64,000 nt of DNA from Alphaproteobacteria bacterium (GCA_005884685.1 VBAH01000013.1:44407-108406), one strand, 5' to 3'; positions 25,718 to 33,734 are shown, counted from the stretch's first letter. Translations and numbers: made by a program. Notes: generated by a model from the letters alone, not told the origin.

Positions 25718-26496
25718 TGCGCGGTCCAGCCGCCGTCGATCGAGTAGGACGATCCCGTGATCGTCGCGGCGGCATCGCCCGCGAGGAATACCGCGAGCGC
25801 GCCGATGTTCTCCGGTGTGGTGTACTGCAACATCGGCTGCTTTTCGGCGACCAGGATGCGCTTGGCTTCCTCGAAGCTCTGCCCGGCGGCTTTGGCGCGC
25901 GCCTCGATCTGCTGGGCGACGAGCGGGGTGAGCACCCAGCCGGGACAGATCGCATTGCAGGTGACGCCGTCGTTCGCGGCCTCGATCGCCACGACCTTGG
26001 TCAAACCGATGATTCCGTGTTTCGCCGCCACATAGGCCGCCTTCTCGCCGCTCGCGACGAGGCCGTGCGCCGACGCGATGTTGATGATGCGGCCCCACTT
26101 GCGCTGCTTCATGCCGCGGATTGCGGCGCGCGTCGTGTGGAACGCGGCGGAGAGATTGGTGGCGATCACGGCGTCCCACTTCTCGATCGGGAAATCCTCC
26201 ACCTTGGCGACGAACTGGATGCCGGCATTGTTCACCAGCACGTCGACGGCGCCGAACGTCTGCTCGGTTGCGGCGATCATGGCGGCGATTTCGGCTGGCT
26301 TGGTCATGTCGGCGCCCGAGTAGATCGCCCTGGCGCCGAATTCCTTCTCGATCCCGGCGCGCTCCTTCTCGATCGCCGCCGCCTCGCCGAAGCCGTTGAT
26401 GGTGAGGTTCGCGCCCTCCTGGGCGAAGGCGCGCGCGATCGCGAGCCCGATGCCGGAGGTGGACCCGGTGACGACGACGGATTTTCCCTTGAGCAT
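25714..26496 (-). CDS. bdhA: 3-hydroxybutyrate dehydrogenase
   Basis: SDR enzyme of 260 residues that oxidises 3-hydroxybutyrate to acetoacetate with NAD, the step after polyhydroxybutyrate breakdown. The cofactor motif is VVVTGSTSGIGLAIARAFAQ. NNAGIQFVAKVEDFP, the active-site YVAAKHG and the IEAANDGVTCNAICPGWVLT segment are characteristic of the 3-HBDH subfamily. It overlaps the patatin-like gene by 4 bp. The polymer synthesis genes phaA, phaB and phaR are about 20 kb away at 46424-49332. Confidence 0.9.
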   Translation of the reverse strand: MLKGKSVVVTGSTSGIGLAIARAFAQEGANLTINGFGEAAAIEKERAGIEKEFGARAIYSGADMTKPAEIAAMIAATEQTFGAVDVLVNNAGIQFVAKVEDFPIEKWDAVIATNLSAAFHTTRAAIRGMKQRKWGRIINIASAHGLVASGEKAAYVAAKHGIIGLTKVVAIEAANDGVTCNAICPGWVLTPLVAQQIEARAKAAGQSFEEAKRILVAEKQPMLQYTTPENIGALAVFLAGDAAATITGSSYSIDGGWTAQ

Positions 26497-26605
26497 GGCG
26501 TGACCTTTCCCAAATGGCCCTTATATCGGCATATCGTAACACCATTGCTGCGCCGCAACATAAAGGTCAATGCACAGCTTCAACCGTGTGCGAGGCGGGG
26601 CTTTT

Positions 26606-26684
26606 GTAGCCCGGGTTGAGCGAAGCGAAACCCGGGGCAGTGCGTGGGTCGTTCCCGGCTTTCGCCTTGCTCAAGCCGGGCTAC
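26606..26684. repeat. Palindromic repeat, family C
   Basis: Family C is defined by GTAGCCCGGGTTGAGCG / AAACCCGGG and the facing TTGCTCAAGCCGGGCTAC. It lies in the divergent gap before the Fur-type regulator, so it sits in a promoter region. Confidence 0.8.
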
Positions 26685-26709
26685 GCTGAATCAGATAGGG
26701 TTATCTCCC

Positions 26710-27189
26710 ATGCCTGCCGTTTTTCCCGCTCCCGACCACGATCACGACCGCTGCTCGGCGGATGCGCTGGCGCATGCCGAAGCGCTGTGCGTCAAGCGCG
26801 GCGAGCGGCTGACGCCGATGCGGCGCAAGGTGCTCGAAGCGCTCACCGCGAGTCACAAGCCGCTCGGCGCTTACGAGATCATCGAGCAGGTTGGCGTGCA
26901 GGGCCCGCGCCCGGCGCCGATCACGATCTACCGCGCGCTGGATTTTCTCACGAGCCAGGGCCTGGTGCACCGGATCGAGAGCCGCAACGCGTTCCTCGCC
27001 TGCATCCACAATCATGTCTCCGACGCGCCGGTGGTGTTTCTGATCTGCGAGCACTGCGGCGCTGTCGGCGAGGCGGCGTCCGGCGCGGTCGCCGAGAGTG
27101 TCGATGCCGCGGCGAAGCGCGCAGGCTTCACGCCGAAGAGCCCGGTGATCGAGATTTCCGGGGTGTGCCGGCATTGTAGGGAAGCGTAG
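26710..27189 (+). CDS. zur: Fur family transcriptional repressor, probably Zur
   Basis: Metal-sensing repressor of 159 residues. The winged-helix part is RGERLTPMRRKVLEALTASH through ITIYRALDFLTSQGLVHRIE. The dimerisation part holds two Cys pairs (LICEHCGA and CRHC at the C-terminus) for the structural zinc, and a His-rich N-terminus (DHDHD). The short Cys-paired C-terminus and the LGAYEIIEQ segment resemble Zur more than Fur, but the metal cannot be fixed from sequence. No zinc-uptake genes are adjacent. Confidence 0.75.
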   Translation: MPAVFPAPDHDHDRCSADALAHAEALCVKRGERLTPMRRKVLEALTASHKPLGAYEIIEQVGVQGPRPAPITIYRALDFLTSQGLVHRIESRNAFLACIHNHVSDAPVVFLICEHCGAVGEAASGAVAESVDAAAKRAGFTPKSPVIEISGVCRHCREA

Positions 27190-27200
27190 GTCTCTCCGCT

Positions 27201-27318
27201 GGTCATTCCGGAATGCGCGAAGCGCATGTCCGGAATCCATAACCACCAGCTTGTCCATCATCGCGCGGTCTGTGTTTATGGATTCCGGGCTCACGCCTTC
27301 GGCGTGCCCCGGAATGAC
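27201..27318. repeat. Palindromic repeat, family A
   Basis: Family A element with arms GGTCATTCCGGAATGCGCGA and CGTGCCCCGGAATGAC between the regulator and the DMT transporter gene. Confidence 0.85.
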
Positions 27319-27332
27319 TGGGAAGCGTCCGC

Positions 27333-28223
27333 GTGACTAACTCCACCGCCCGCCCGCTCGATGCCGTCGCCGCGCTCATCATGCTCGGCCTCACGCTCTC
27401 CTGGGGCCTCAACCAGGTGTCGGTGAAGCTCGCGCTGCCGGAAATCCCGCCGTTCATCCAGGCGACGGTGCGCTCGACCGGCGCCTTCGTCATCATCGCG
27501 CTGTGGGCACGCTGGCGCGGCATTTCGCTGCTCAGCCGCGACGGCACGCTCGCCGGCGGCCTGCTCGCGGGCGCGCTGTTCGGCCTCGAGTTCCTGCTGA
27601 TCTTTCCGGCGCTGCAGTTCACCACGGCGAGCCGCGCGACATTGTTCATCTACACCGCGCCATTCTTCGTCGCGCTCGGCTCCGGCGTCCTGCTCGGCGA
27701 ACGCTTACGCGCCGTGCAATGGCTCGGGCTCTTCTGTTCGTTTGCCGGACTGGTGGTGGCGTTCGGCGTGCCGGATGCATCGCGCGACGGCAGGCAATTG
27801 CTCGGCGACGTCATGATGGTCGCGGCCGGCGCCGCCTGGGGCGCGACCACGCTCGTCATCAAGGCCTCGCGTCTGCGCTCCGCGCCGGCCGAAAAAGTGC
27901 TCGCGTATCAGCTCGCGGTGTCGATCCCGATGCTGGCGCTCGGCATGCTCGCGCTCGGCGAGCGCATGACCGCAATGCCGAGCGCGTGGTCGCTCGGCTG
28001 GCTCGCCTACCAGACGTTCTGGGTGGTGAGCCTCACCTATGCGGTGTGGTTTGCGATGGTGCAGCGCTATTCGGCCAGCCGTCTTTCGGCCTTCACATTC
28101 CTGACGCCATTGTTCGGCGTCGCCTCCGGCCATTTCGTGCTCGGGGAACCGATTTCCTGGGCGTTCGGGCTGGCGGTGACACTGGTTGTGGCCGGTCTGG
28201 TGCTGGTGAACCGGCCCGGCTGA
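27333..28223 (+). CDS. EamA/DMT superfamily transporter
   Basis: Inner-membrane protein of 296 residues with about ten hydrophobic helices in two EamA repeats. The first repeat includes LGLTLSWGLNQVSVKLALPE and the second MMVAAGAAWGATTLVIKASR. Family members export metabolites or amino acids. The start is GTG at 27333 with GGGAAG upstream. The substrate is unknown. It lies between two repeats and is probably monocistronic. Confidence 0.88.
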   Translation: MTNSTARPLDAVAALIMLGLTLSWGLNQVSVKLALPEIPPFIQATVRSTGAFVIIALWARWRGISLLSRDGTLAGGLLAGALFGLEFLLIFPALQFTTASRATLFIYTAPFFVALGSGVLLGERLRAVQWLGLFCSFAGLVVAFGVPDASRDGRQLLGDVMMVAAGAAWGATTLVIKASRLRSAPAEKVLAYQLAVSIPMLALGMLALGERMTAMPSAWSLGWLAYQTFWVVSLTYAVWFAMVQRYSASRLSAFTFLTPLFGVASGHFVLGEPISWAFGLAVTLVVAGLVLVNRPG

Positions 28224-28240
28224 CCGGAACTCGGTCTGAA

Positions 28241-28390
28241 CCTCCCCCTGAAAGGGGGAGAGCCTGCCCTCGGGCTTGACCCGAGGGTCGGCGAAGCCCG
28301 GATCAAGTCCGGGCCAGGCTCCGTGAGCCGGGTGGGGGTCACTTTCGCGCCCTGACCCCCACCCCAACCCTCCCCCTTTCAGGGGGAGGG
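28241..28390. repeat. Composite palindromic repeat, family D
   Basis: Arms CCTCCCCCTGAAAGGGGGAG and CCTCCCCCTTTCAGGGGGAG are nearly perfect. The centre holds GGGTGGGGGTCA / TGACCCCCACCC plus a second palindrome (CCTCGGGCTTGACCCGAGG). Confidence 0.88.
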
Positions 28391-28493
28391 AGCACACTGA
28401 GCGCCGGGCAACCTCGAATAACCACTTCCGACGCACTAAATTGACTGCAAACCCCCGGTCTGGCACTCATCCGCCGACCTCAGGAGCCCGTGC

Positions 28494-29750
28494 ATGACCC
28501 TCTCCGCTGCGCCCCTCGAGCGGCGCCAGTCCGTTCCCGTTTTCGTCGGCAAGGTGAAGGTCGGCGGGGGCGCGCCCGTGGTGGTGCAGTCGATGACCAA
28601 CACCGACACCGCGGACGCCGATGGCACCGCGCGCCAGGTCGCCGCGCTCGCGCGCGCCGGCTCCGAGATCGTGCGCATCACGGTCGACCGCGACGAGGCG
28701 GCGGCCGCCGTGCCGCACATCAAGGACAAGCTGCTCAAGATGGGCCTCGATGTGCCGCTGGTCGGCGACTTCCACTACATCGGCCACACGCTGCTCGCCG
28801 ATCATCCGGCCTGCGCCGAGGCGCTCGACAAGTACCGCATCAATCCCGGCAATGTCGGCTTCGGCAAGAAGAAGGACACGCAGTTCTCCTCCATCGTCGA
28901 GATGGCGATCAGGCACAACAAGCCGGTGCGCATCGGCGCCAACTGGGGCTCGCTCGACCAGGAGCTGCTGACGCGGCTGATGGACGAGAACGTCAAATCG
29001 CCCGACCCGAAGGACGCGCGCGCGGTGACGCGCGAGGCGATGGTACAGTCCGCGCTGCTCTCGGCCGAGCGCGCCGAGGAGATCGGGCTCTCGCGGGACA
29101 AGATCATTCTCTCGGCCAAGGTCTCGGCCGTGCAGGACCTGATCGCGGTCTACATGGAGCTCGGGCGGCGCTCGAACTACGCCATTCACCTCGGCCTCAC
29201 CGAAGCCGGCATGGGCTCGAAGGGCATCGTCGCATCGTCGGCGGCGCTCGGCGTGCTGATGCAGCAGGGCATCGGCGACACCATCCGCATCTCGCTGACG
29301 CCCGAGCCGGGCGGCGACCGCACCGTCGAGGTGAAGGTCGCGCAGGAATTGCTCCAGACGATGGGCTTCCGCGTGTTCGTGCCGCTGGTGGCCGCGTGCC
29401 CCGGCTGCGGTCGCACCACCTCGACCACGTTCCAGGAGCTTGCGCGCGACATCCAGGATTTCATCCGCGACTCGATGCCGGCCTGGAAGACGCAGTATCC
29501 GGGCGTGGAAGCGCTCAACGTGGCCGTGATGGGCTGCATCGTGAACGGCCCGGGCGAGAGCAAGCACGCCGACATCGGCATTTCATTGCCGGGCACCGGC
29601 GAGCAGCCCGCCGCGCCTGTTTTTATTGATGGGAAGAAAGCTGTGACGCTGCGCGGGCCAACGGTCGCGGCGGATTTCAAGAAGATGGTGATTGAGTATA
29701 TCGAGAAGCGGTATGGGACGGCGGGGGCGGGCAGGGCGGCGGCGGAGTAG
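28494..29750 (+). CDS. ispG: 4-hydroxy-3-methylbut-2-en-1-yl diphosphate synthase (IspG/GcpE)
   Basis: Iron-sulfur enzyme of the MEP isoprenoid pathway, 418 residues, converting methylerythritol cyclodiphosphate to HMBPP. The N-terminal barrel starts [20 protein letters not shown]. The C-terminal cluster domain has [16 protein letters not shown] and [20 protein letters not shown] with the cluster Cys residues. CAGGAG precedes the ATG. A decayed, diverged copy of the segment around [11 protein letters not shown] lies about 1.4 kb downstream (30935-31021). Confidence 0.96.
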   Translation: MTLSAAPLERRQSVPVFVGKVKVGGGAPVVVQSMTNTDTADADGTARQVAALARAGSEIVRITVDRDEAAAAVPHIKDKLLKMGLDVPLVGDFHYIGHTLLADHPACAEALDKYRINPGNVGFGKKKDTQFSSIVEMAIRHNKPVRIGANWGSLDQELLTRLMDENVKSPDPKDARAVTREAMVQSALLSAERAEEIGLSRDKIILSAKVSAVQDLIAVYMELGRRSNYAIHLGLTEAGMGSKGIVASSAALGVLMQQGIGDTIRISLTPEPGGDRTVEVKVAQELLQTMGFRVFVPLVAACPGCGRTTSTTFQELARDIQDFIRDSMPAWKTQYPGVEALNVAVMGCIVNGPGESKHADIGISLPGTGEQPAAPVFIDGKKAVTLRGPTVAADFKKMVIEYIEKRYGTAGAGRAAAE

Positions 29751-29862
29751 GGAACGATCTTAGATTTCTGCGCAGCTTTGCACCACGGCGCGGCTGCATT
29801 TGTCTGCTTTGTTGCGCCGGCGTTGGAACAACTCCGCTAATTGTCGGAATCCGCGATCGTCC

Positions 29863-29887
29863 GGAACGTTACTGATCGCGACGCATT
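29863..29887 (+). promoter_or_regulatory. Candidate EcfG-type general stress promoter
   Basis: GGAAC at 29863-29867 is followed after 16 bases by CATT at 29884-29887. The known Hyphomicrobiales EcfG consensus is GGAAC-N16/17-CGTT, so there is one mismatch. It sits about 30 bp upstream of the secreted PepSY-like gene and its stress-protein-like neighbour. Confidence 0.4.
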
Positions 29888-29918
29888 GAGATATGCCCCC
29901 AACAAGGAGGATATGCTC

Positions 29919-30203
29919 ATGCGTCTTCTGACGCCTATTATTGCTTTGGTCTTTTCAAGCACCATCGCATTCGCACAGACCCCGGCCGTCAAGTCTCCCA
30001 GCGCCAACAATCCGGCGGCGCCCGTCGCGGGAGCGAACAGCTTCACTGAAGGACAAGCCAAGTCCCGCATCGAGTCGAGCGGCTACACGCAGGTGTCCGA
30101 ACTCAAGAAAGATGACAACGGCATCTGGACCGGCTCGGCCATGAAGGACGGGAAGAAGGTCGGCGTGAAAGTCGACTTCCAAGGCAACGTCGTAACCCGA
30201 TAA
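29919..30203 (+). CDS. Small secreted PepSY-like protein
   Basis: Protein of 94 residues with a clear Sec signal, MRLLTPIIALVFSSTIAFAQ, followed by a short linker and a PepSY_2-like domain (FTEGQAKSRIESSGYTQVSE, then VKVDFQGNVV). PepSY domains are periplasmic inhibitor or chaperone-like modules. The ATG at 29919 lies eight bases after AAGGAGG (29904-29910); an ATG at 29913 is too close and a longer reading from 29841 lacks support. It is followed after 14 bp by the YflT-like gene, probably in one transcript. Confidence 0.75.
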   Translation: MRLLTPIIALVFSSTIAFAQTPAVKSPSANNPAAPVAGANSFTEGQAKSRIESSGYTQVSELKKDDNGIWTGSAMKDGKKVGVKVDFQGNVVTR

Positions 30204-30217
30204 GGACAACAACAAAA

Positions 30218-30868
30218 ATGACCAAGACAATTTCACGGCTCTACAACAGCTACGATCGCGCCGCGCAGGCGGTGCAGGATCTTGAAGCAGCCGGTGTCGC
30301 GCGCAGCGACATCAGCATCGTCGCCAACAACTCCGACAACTGGTACTCCAGCAACGGCGGAGCAACCAACGGCGGGACAATCACCAACGGCGGAGCCAAG
30401 CGCGTCGATCGCGATCGCGACGGCGTCGATGATCGCGCCGAAGGCGCAGGCAAGGGCGCCGGTGTCGGCGCCGCGGTCGGCGGTGCAGCGGGCCTGCTCA
30501 CCGGGCTCGGTCTGCTGGCAATTCCCGGCGTCGGTCCGGTCGTCGCGGCCGGCTGGCTTGTCGCGACCGCGGCGGGCGCGGCGGCGGGAGGCCTCACCGG
30601 CGGCATCGTCGGCGCGCTCACGCAAGCGGGCGTCAGCGACGAGGATGCTCAGGTGTATGCGGAAGGCGTCCGCCGCGGCGGCACGCTGGTGACCGCACGC
30701 GTCAATGACGCCGACGCCACGCGACTCGAAGCGATCCTCGACCGCTCGGCTTTGCAGACGAACGATATCCGCAAGTCCTATGCGCAGAGCGGATGGAAGT
30801 CGTTCGACACGGGCGCCAAGCCTTACTCGGCCGACGAAGTGCGCCAGTTCCGCAGCACGTATCAGTAA
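30218..30868 (+). CDS. General stress protein 17M/YflT-like protein with Gly/Ala-rich hydrophobic core
   Basis: Protein of 216 residues. Residues 1-40 (TISRLYNSYDRAAQAVQDLE) resemble the YflT/GSP17M N-terminal domain. A linker with RDRDGVDDRAEG follows, then a long Gly/Ala-rich apolar stretch (about 85-135) that could insert in or associate with a membrane, and a second alpha/beta half (GVSDEDAQVYAEGVRRGGTL). Related alphaproteobacterial proteins are annotated as general stress proteins. A strong terminator follows at 30896. Molecular function is unknown. Confidence 0.75.
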   Translation: MTKTISRLYNSYDRAAQAVQDLEAAGVARSDISIVANNSDNWYSSNGGATNGGTITNGGAKRVDRDRDGVDDRAEGAGKGAGVGAAVGGAAGLLTGLGLLAIPGVGPVVAAGWLVATAAGAAAGGLTGGIVGALTQAGVSDEDAQVYAEGVRRGGTLVTARVNDADATRLEAILDRSALQTNDIRKSYAQSGWKSFDTGAKPYSADEVRQFRSTYQ

Positions 30869-30895
30869 CGCTGCGGCGCGACCACTGAATCGCGG

Positions 30896-30923
30896 AAAGG
30901 CCCGGGGTGACCCGGGCCTTTTT
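30896..30923 (+). terminator. Rho-independent terminator
   Basis: An 11-bp perfect stem, AAAGGCCCGGG / CCCGGGCCTTT, with loop GTGA is followed by TTTTT. It ends the PepSY/YflT transcript. Confidence 0.9.
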
Positions 30924-30934
30924 GCGTGGGGCGC

Positions 30935-31021
30935 GCGGGCGAGCAAGCACGCCGACATCGGCATCTCGGTGCCCGGCCCCGGCGAGCCCGCCGCGCCGCG
31001 CCGGTGTTGATCGCGGGCTGA
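30935..31021 (+). pseudogene. Decayed fragment of an ispG-like gene
   Basis: The segment reads [20 protein letters not shown], closely matching the ispG C-terminal stretch [20 protein letters not shown] at about 29565-29625 of the intact gene. At DNA level it is similar but not identical (two 3-base gaps and scattered changes). It has no start and stops soon after, so it is a remnant. It lies directly after the terminator of the stress pair. Confidence 0.8.
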
Positions 31022-31100
31022 GAGGCCGGAGCCCCGCCTTGTGCCCCGCTTCGCGCCCGTGCCACCATTTCTCGGGCATTGCGCACGAGGGGCGACACAC

Positions 31101-32090
31101 ATGCGGTTCTCCCGGCGAGACATCCTGCGCGCGGCTGCCTCCGCCACCGCGCTCTTCTCCCCCGGCCGCGGCGCATTCGCGCAAACCTATCCCGACCGTC
31201 CGATCCGGCTGATCGTGCCGTTTCCGCCCGGCGGCGCGTTTGACACCCTCGGCCGGCCCTGGGCCGACCGGATCAAGCCGCACCTCGGCACAGTCGTAAT
31301 AGAGAACATCGGCGGCGGTGGCGCATCGCTCGGCGCGGCGGCCGCCGCGCGCGCGCGGCCGGATGGCTACACGCTCCTGCTCGGCGGCACGCTGCCGCAC
31401 GTCAACGAGGCCCTGCTGAATGCAAAGCCGCTCTACGATCCGGTCAAGGATCTCGATCCGATCATGCGCATTGCGGTCGGCTATCTGGCGATCGCGGTGC
31501 ACCCGTCCGTGCCGGTGAACACGCTCTCCGAGCTGGTCGCGCACATCAAGGCCAATCCCGGCAAGTTCTCGTACGGACATAGCGGGGTCGGCGGGACCAA
31601 TCACCTCATCGGCGAGCTGTTCAAATCGGTCGCGGACATTCCCGATCTCAGGCAGATCCCCTATCGCGGCGCGGGCCCGGCGATGACCGATCTCATCGCC
31701 GGGCAGATCCCGATGGGCATCGTTGGAGTGCAGGCACAAAGCCTTGGCCTGCATCGCAGCGGCGCGCTGAAGATTCTTGCGGTGACGAGCGAGAAGCCGC
31801 TTGCCGCGGCGCCTGACGTGCCAACCGCGGTGAGCGCGGGGTTTCCGCAAATCGCGAATGCGTCGTCCTACGGGATTCTCGCGCCGGCCGGCACGCCGAA
31901 GGCGATGATCGACAAGGTCGCCCAGGCGTCGCGGGCTTTGTTGTCAACCGCGGCGTATCAGCAGCTGATGAGCGAGATGGGTTTCGAGGCAACGCCGGAG
32001 TCGGACCCGGAGGATTTCCGCCGCGTGCTCGCCGCCGACGTCGCGCTCTGGCAGCCGATCGTCAAATCGCTGGGTCTGAAACTTGATTGA
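31101..32090 (+). CDS. Tripartite tricarboxylate transporter (Bug/TctC family) substrate-binding protein
   Basis: Periplasmic binding protein of 329 residues with a twin-arginine signal (FSRRDILRAAA ... GAFAQ). The Bug-family start of the mature part is YPDRPIRLIVPFPPGGAFDT, with further family segments ARPDGYTLLLGG and VGGTNHLIGELFKS. Such proteins bind carboxylates such as aromatic or dicarboxylic acids. No tctA/tctB membrane genes are near, so it is an orphan that may share a transporter or act in sensing. The ATG at 31101 is preceded by GAGGGG. Confidence 0.88.
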   Translation: MRFSRRDILRAAASATALFSPGRGAFAQTYPDRPIRLIVPFPPGGAFDTLGRPWADRIKPHLGTVVIENIGGGGASLGAAAAARARPDGYTLLLGGTLPHVNEALLNAKPLYDPVKDLDPIMRIAVGYLAIAVHPSVPVNTLSELVAHIKANPGKFSYGHSGVGGTNHLIGELFKSVADIPDLRQIPYRGAGPAMTDLIAGQIPMGIVGVQAQSLGLHRSGALKILAVTSEKPLAAAPDVPTAVSAGFPQIANASSYGILAPAGTPKAMIDKVAQASRALLSTAAYQQLMSEMGFEATPESDPEDFRRVLAADVALWQPIVKSLGLKLD

Positions 32091-32096
32091 GCAAGC

Positions 32097-32182
32097 GTAG
32101 CCCGGATGAGCGCAGCGATATCCGGGATTCTTCGTCAATCGTCGACCAGCCCCGGGTTTCGCTGACGCTCAACCCGGGCTAC
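32097..32182. repeat. Palindromic repeat, family C
   Basis: GTAGCCCGGATGAGCGCAGC and GCTGACGCTCAACCCGGGCT face each other between the convergent Bug and PIN-toxin genes. Confidence 0.85.
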
Positions 32183-32193
32183 GAGCACGCACC

Positions 32194-32607
32194 TCAACAC
32201 CCCAGCACGCTGACATTCCCCGTCTCCCCATACGCCAGCATCGCGCGGTCGCGCGTCACCAGCGTCGCGGCGAGGTCGCGCGCGGTCGCGAGCAGGATGC
32301 GGTCCATCGGATCGCGCGGCGGCGTGCCGGGCAGGAACGACGCCGCGATCAGGATCTCGGGCGACAGCTCGGCGAGTTGAATGCCGGGCGTCGCCAGCAG
32401 TCCGGCGAACCAGCGATGCGGCGCCGCCGAGAGGTCGATCCGTCCACGAGAGGCAAGTTGCCCGATCTCGAAGGCGGTGATCGGCGACACCAGCAACGGT
32501 GTTCCGTTCCCGGACGCCGCGTTGATTGCGTCAGTCGCGGCCCGTGCGAGCGGAATGTCCTCGATGAACCAGACCGCCGCGTGGGTGTCGAGCAGCAGCG
32601 GCGGCAT
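32194..32607 (-). CDS. PIN-domain toxin (type II toxin-antitoxin system, VapC-like)
   Basis: Predicted ribonuclease toxin of 137 residues with a PIN domain. The acidic residues are in LLLDTHAAVWFIED, SPITAFEIGQLASRGRI, and RDPMDRILLATARDLAATLV followed by TRD; together these supply the metal-binding Asp and Glu set. It lies 8 bp downstream of the antitoxin gene in the same direction, the classical order. The RNA target is unknown. Confidence 0.9.
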   Translation of the reverse strand: MPPLLLDTHAAVWFIEDIPLARAATDAINAASGNGTPLLVSPITAFEIGQLASRGRIDLSAAPHRWFAGLLATPGIQLAELSPEILIAASFLPGTPPRDPMDRILLATARDLAATLVTRDRAMLAYGETGNVSVLGC

Positions 32608-32615
32608 GGGCTGAG

Positions 32616-33065
32616 CTATCGCCTCTCCGGGCCATACTTCTGATCGTAATAGTCGGCTAGCTCGGGATCCGCAGGTTCAGTCAAATCGACCCCGGGAGCG
32701 ATCTTGATCATGCCTTTCAGCGCACCCCAGCCTGGATGTTTTCCGTCCTTTGTGGCGTAGGGCTTCAAGGCATACGACTTCTGCGCGGGCTCGGCGAAGC
32801 CGGCGGCCGGCTCAGGCGCTTTCGCGATCCGGCGAAACACCAGCTTGCGGCCTTGCATGTCCACCTGCGCGCTCTCGAAGCCGGCCGCGAGCCACACCTT
32901 GGTCATCACGTTGTTGTCCGGATTGTTGCTCCACCACGCGCGCTGATGCTGCGCCTTGGGCGGCAGTTTTGCGCCGGTGATCTGCTCGATCTCGCGGAAC
33001 GTCAGCGGCACCTCCCGGGTGCGCTGCTGGCGCAAGAATTGTCCGAGCGGTTCGTACTTTCCCAT
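32616..33065 (-). CDS. Putative antitoxin: DUF7662-like domain plus Phd/VapB-like toxin-binding tail
   Basis: Protein of 149 residues encoded just before the PIN toxin. The N-terminal 75 residues (GKYEPLGQFLRQQ, VPLTFREIEQITGAKLPPKA, RAWWSNNPDNN) resemble the DUF7662 family rather than a standard AbrB, RHH or Phd DNA-binding domain. The C-terminal tail GWGALKGMIKIAPGVDLTEP looks like the toxin-neutralising tail of VapB/Phd antitoxins. The ATG at 33065 has AAGGAG eight bases before it. A small palindrome at 33081-33091 lies just upstream. The domain assignments are from memory. Confidence 0.78.
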   Translation of the reverse strand: MGKYEPLGQFLRQQRTREVPLTFREIEQITGAKLPPKAQHQRAWWSNNPDNNVMTKVWLAAGFESAQVDMQGRKLVFRRIAKAPEPAAGFAEPAQKSYALKPYATKDGKHPGWGALKGMIKIAPGVDLTEPADPELADYYDQKYGPERR

Positions 33066-33080
33066 GACAACGCTCCTTGC

Positions 33081-33091
33081 ACACAGTGTGT
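33081..33091. promoter_or_regulatory. Candidate autoregulatory operator of the PIN toxin module
   Basis: The perfect inverted repeat ACACA-G-TGTGT lies immediately upstream of the antitoxin ribosome-binding site, where type II modules usually bind their own complex. Confidence 0.4.
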
Positions 33092-33141
33092 CACATGTAA
33101 GGCGCTCGGTCCAGCCGATGGTTGCCCGCGCGGAGCCTGTC

Positions 33142-33190
33142 AACGGGCCCGGCGACTTCGGGCCGGGCCCGTTGGCTCGGCCGGAATGAC
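33142..33190. repeat. Hairpin with partial palindromic repeat arm
   Basis: A 12-bp perfect inverted repeat, AACGGGCCCGGC / GCCGGGCCCGTT, is followed by GGCTCGGCCGGAATGACC, the end of a family A arm. It lies in the divergent gap between the antitoxin gene and the Arg/Trp-rich protein gene. Confidence 0.6.
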
Positions 33191-33265
33191 CGAACGAGGT
33201 CGCGAAACCAAACGGGTTCCGGGCGGTTGAGCAGGTGGAACGATCGAACCCGAGGAGAAGCCACC

Positions 33266-33661
33266 ATGGAGCGGGGTAAGCGATTCCTGACCAGCATTTT
33301 CGGCCGTGACGATGAGGCGGCGCTCTCGCGCAGAGACGCGCTGGCCGGTCTTGGACTGGGGGCACTGCTCGCCGCAACGGCGAAGTTCGTCGCGCCAAGC
33401 GCCGCCCACGGGAAACCGCTCGACCAGCCTGCCGGGGCTGCGGCCTCGCCCGTTCCCGAGACGAAGGCCGCCGAACCCCAGGCCGCTGAAACCCAGGTCG
33501 CCGAGCAGAGCGACGCCACCGACCTGAGTTCCCAACATTGGCGCCGCCGTCGCCGCCGCTACTGGCGCCGCCGTTGGCGTTGGCGCCGCCGCTACTGGCG
33601 GCATCGCTACTGGCGCCGCCGCCATTGGCGCCACCGTTACTGGCGCCGGCGCTGGTGGTAA
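33266..33661 (+). CDS. Tat-signal protein with a C-terminal Arg/Trp/Tyr repeat tail
   Basis: Protein of 131 residues. The N-terminus has a twin-arginine-type signal, LSRRDALAGLGLGALLAATA, with a cleavage-like AAHG. A Pro/Ala/Glu linker follows, then about 40 residues made almost only of Arg, Trp, Tyr and His (HWRRRRRRYWRRRWRWRR and onward). The tail comes from tandem TGGCGCCGCCGNTAC-like units at 33538-33660. GAGGAGAAG precedes the ATG. Similar proteins in Bradyrhizobium have been labelled protamine-like. It could be an envelope-binding cationic protein, a nucleic-acid binder or a modified-peptide precursor; function is unknown. Confidence 0.7.
   Translation: MERGKRFLTSIFGRDDEAALSRRDALAGLGLGALLAATAKFVAPSAAHGKPLDQPAGAAASPVPETKAAEPQAAETQVAEQSDATDLSSQHWRRRRRRYWRRRWRWRRRYWRHRYWRRRHWRHRYWRRRWW
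33538..33660 (+). repeat. Tandem imperfect repeat encoding WRRR/YWRR units
   Basis: About eight imperfect 12-15 bp units of the form TGGCGCCGCCGC + TAC or CAT repeat in frame and end at the stop codon TAA of the preceding gene. Confidence 0.8.
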
Positions 33662-33734
33662 AATCGCCTGAGGCGATTTCGCTGAGCGCTCAGCCGCGCT
33701 ACTCTCCTCCGGCGACGTTCGCCGGAGGATCGCC

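Noticed and set aside
24659..26545. A 628-codon frame that looks like a fusion of an extra domain to the patatin-like protein
   Set aside because: The upstream half is a frame-shifted shadow of 3-hydroxybutyrate dehydrogenase; the GTG at 25717 overlapping the dehydrogenase stop is the natural start.
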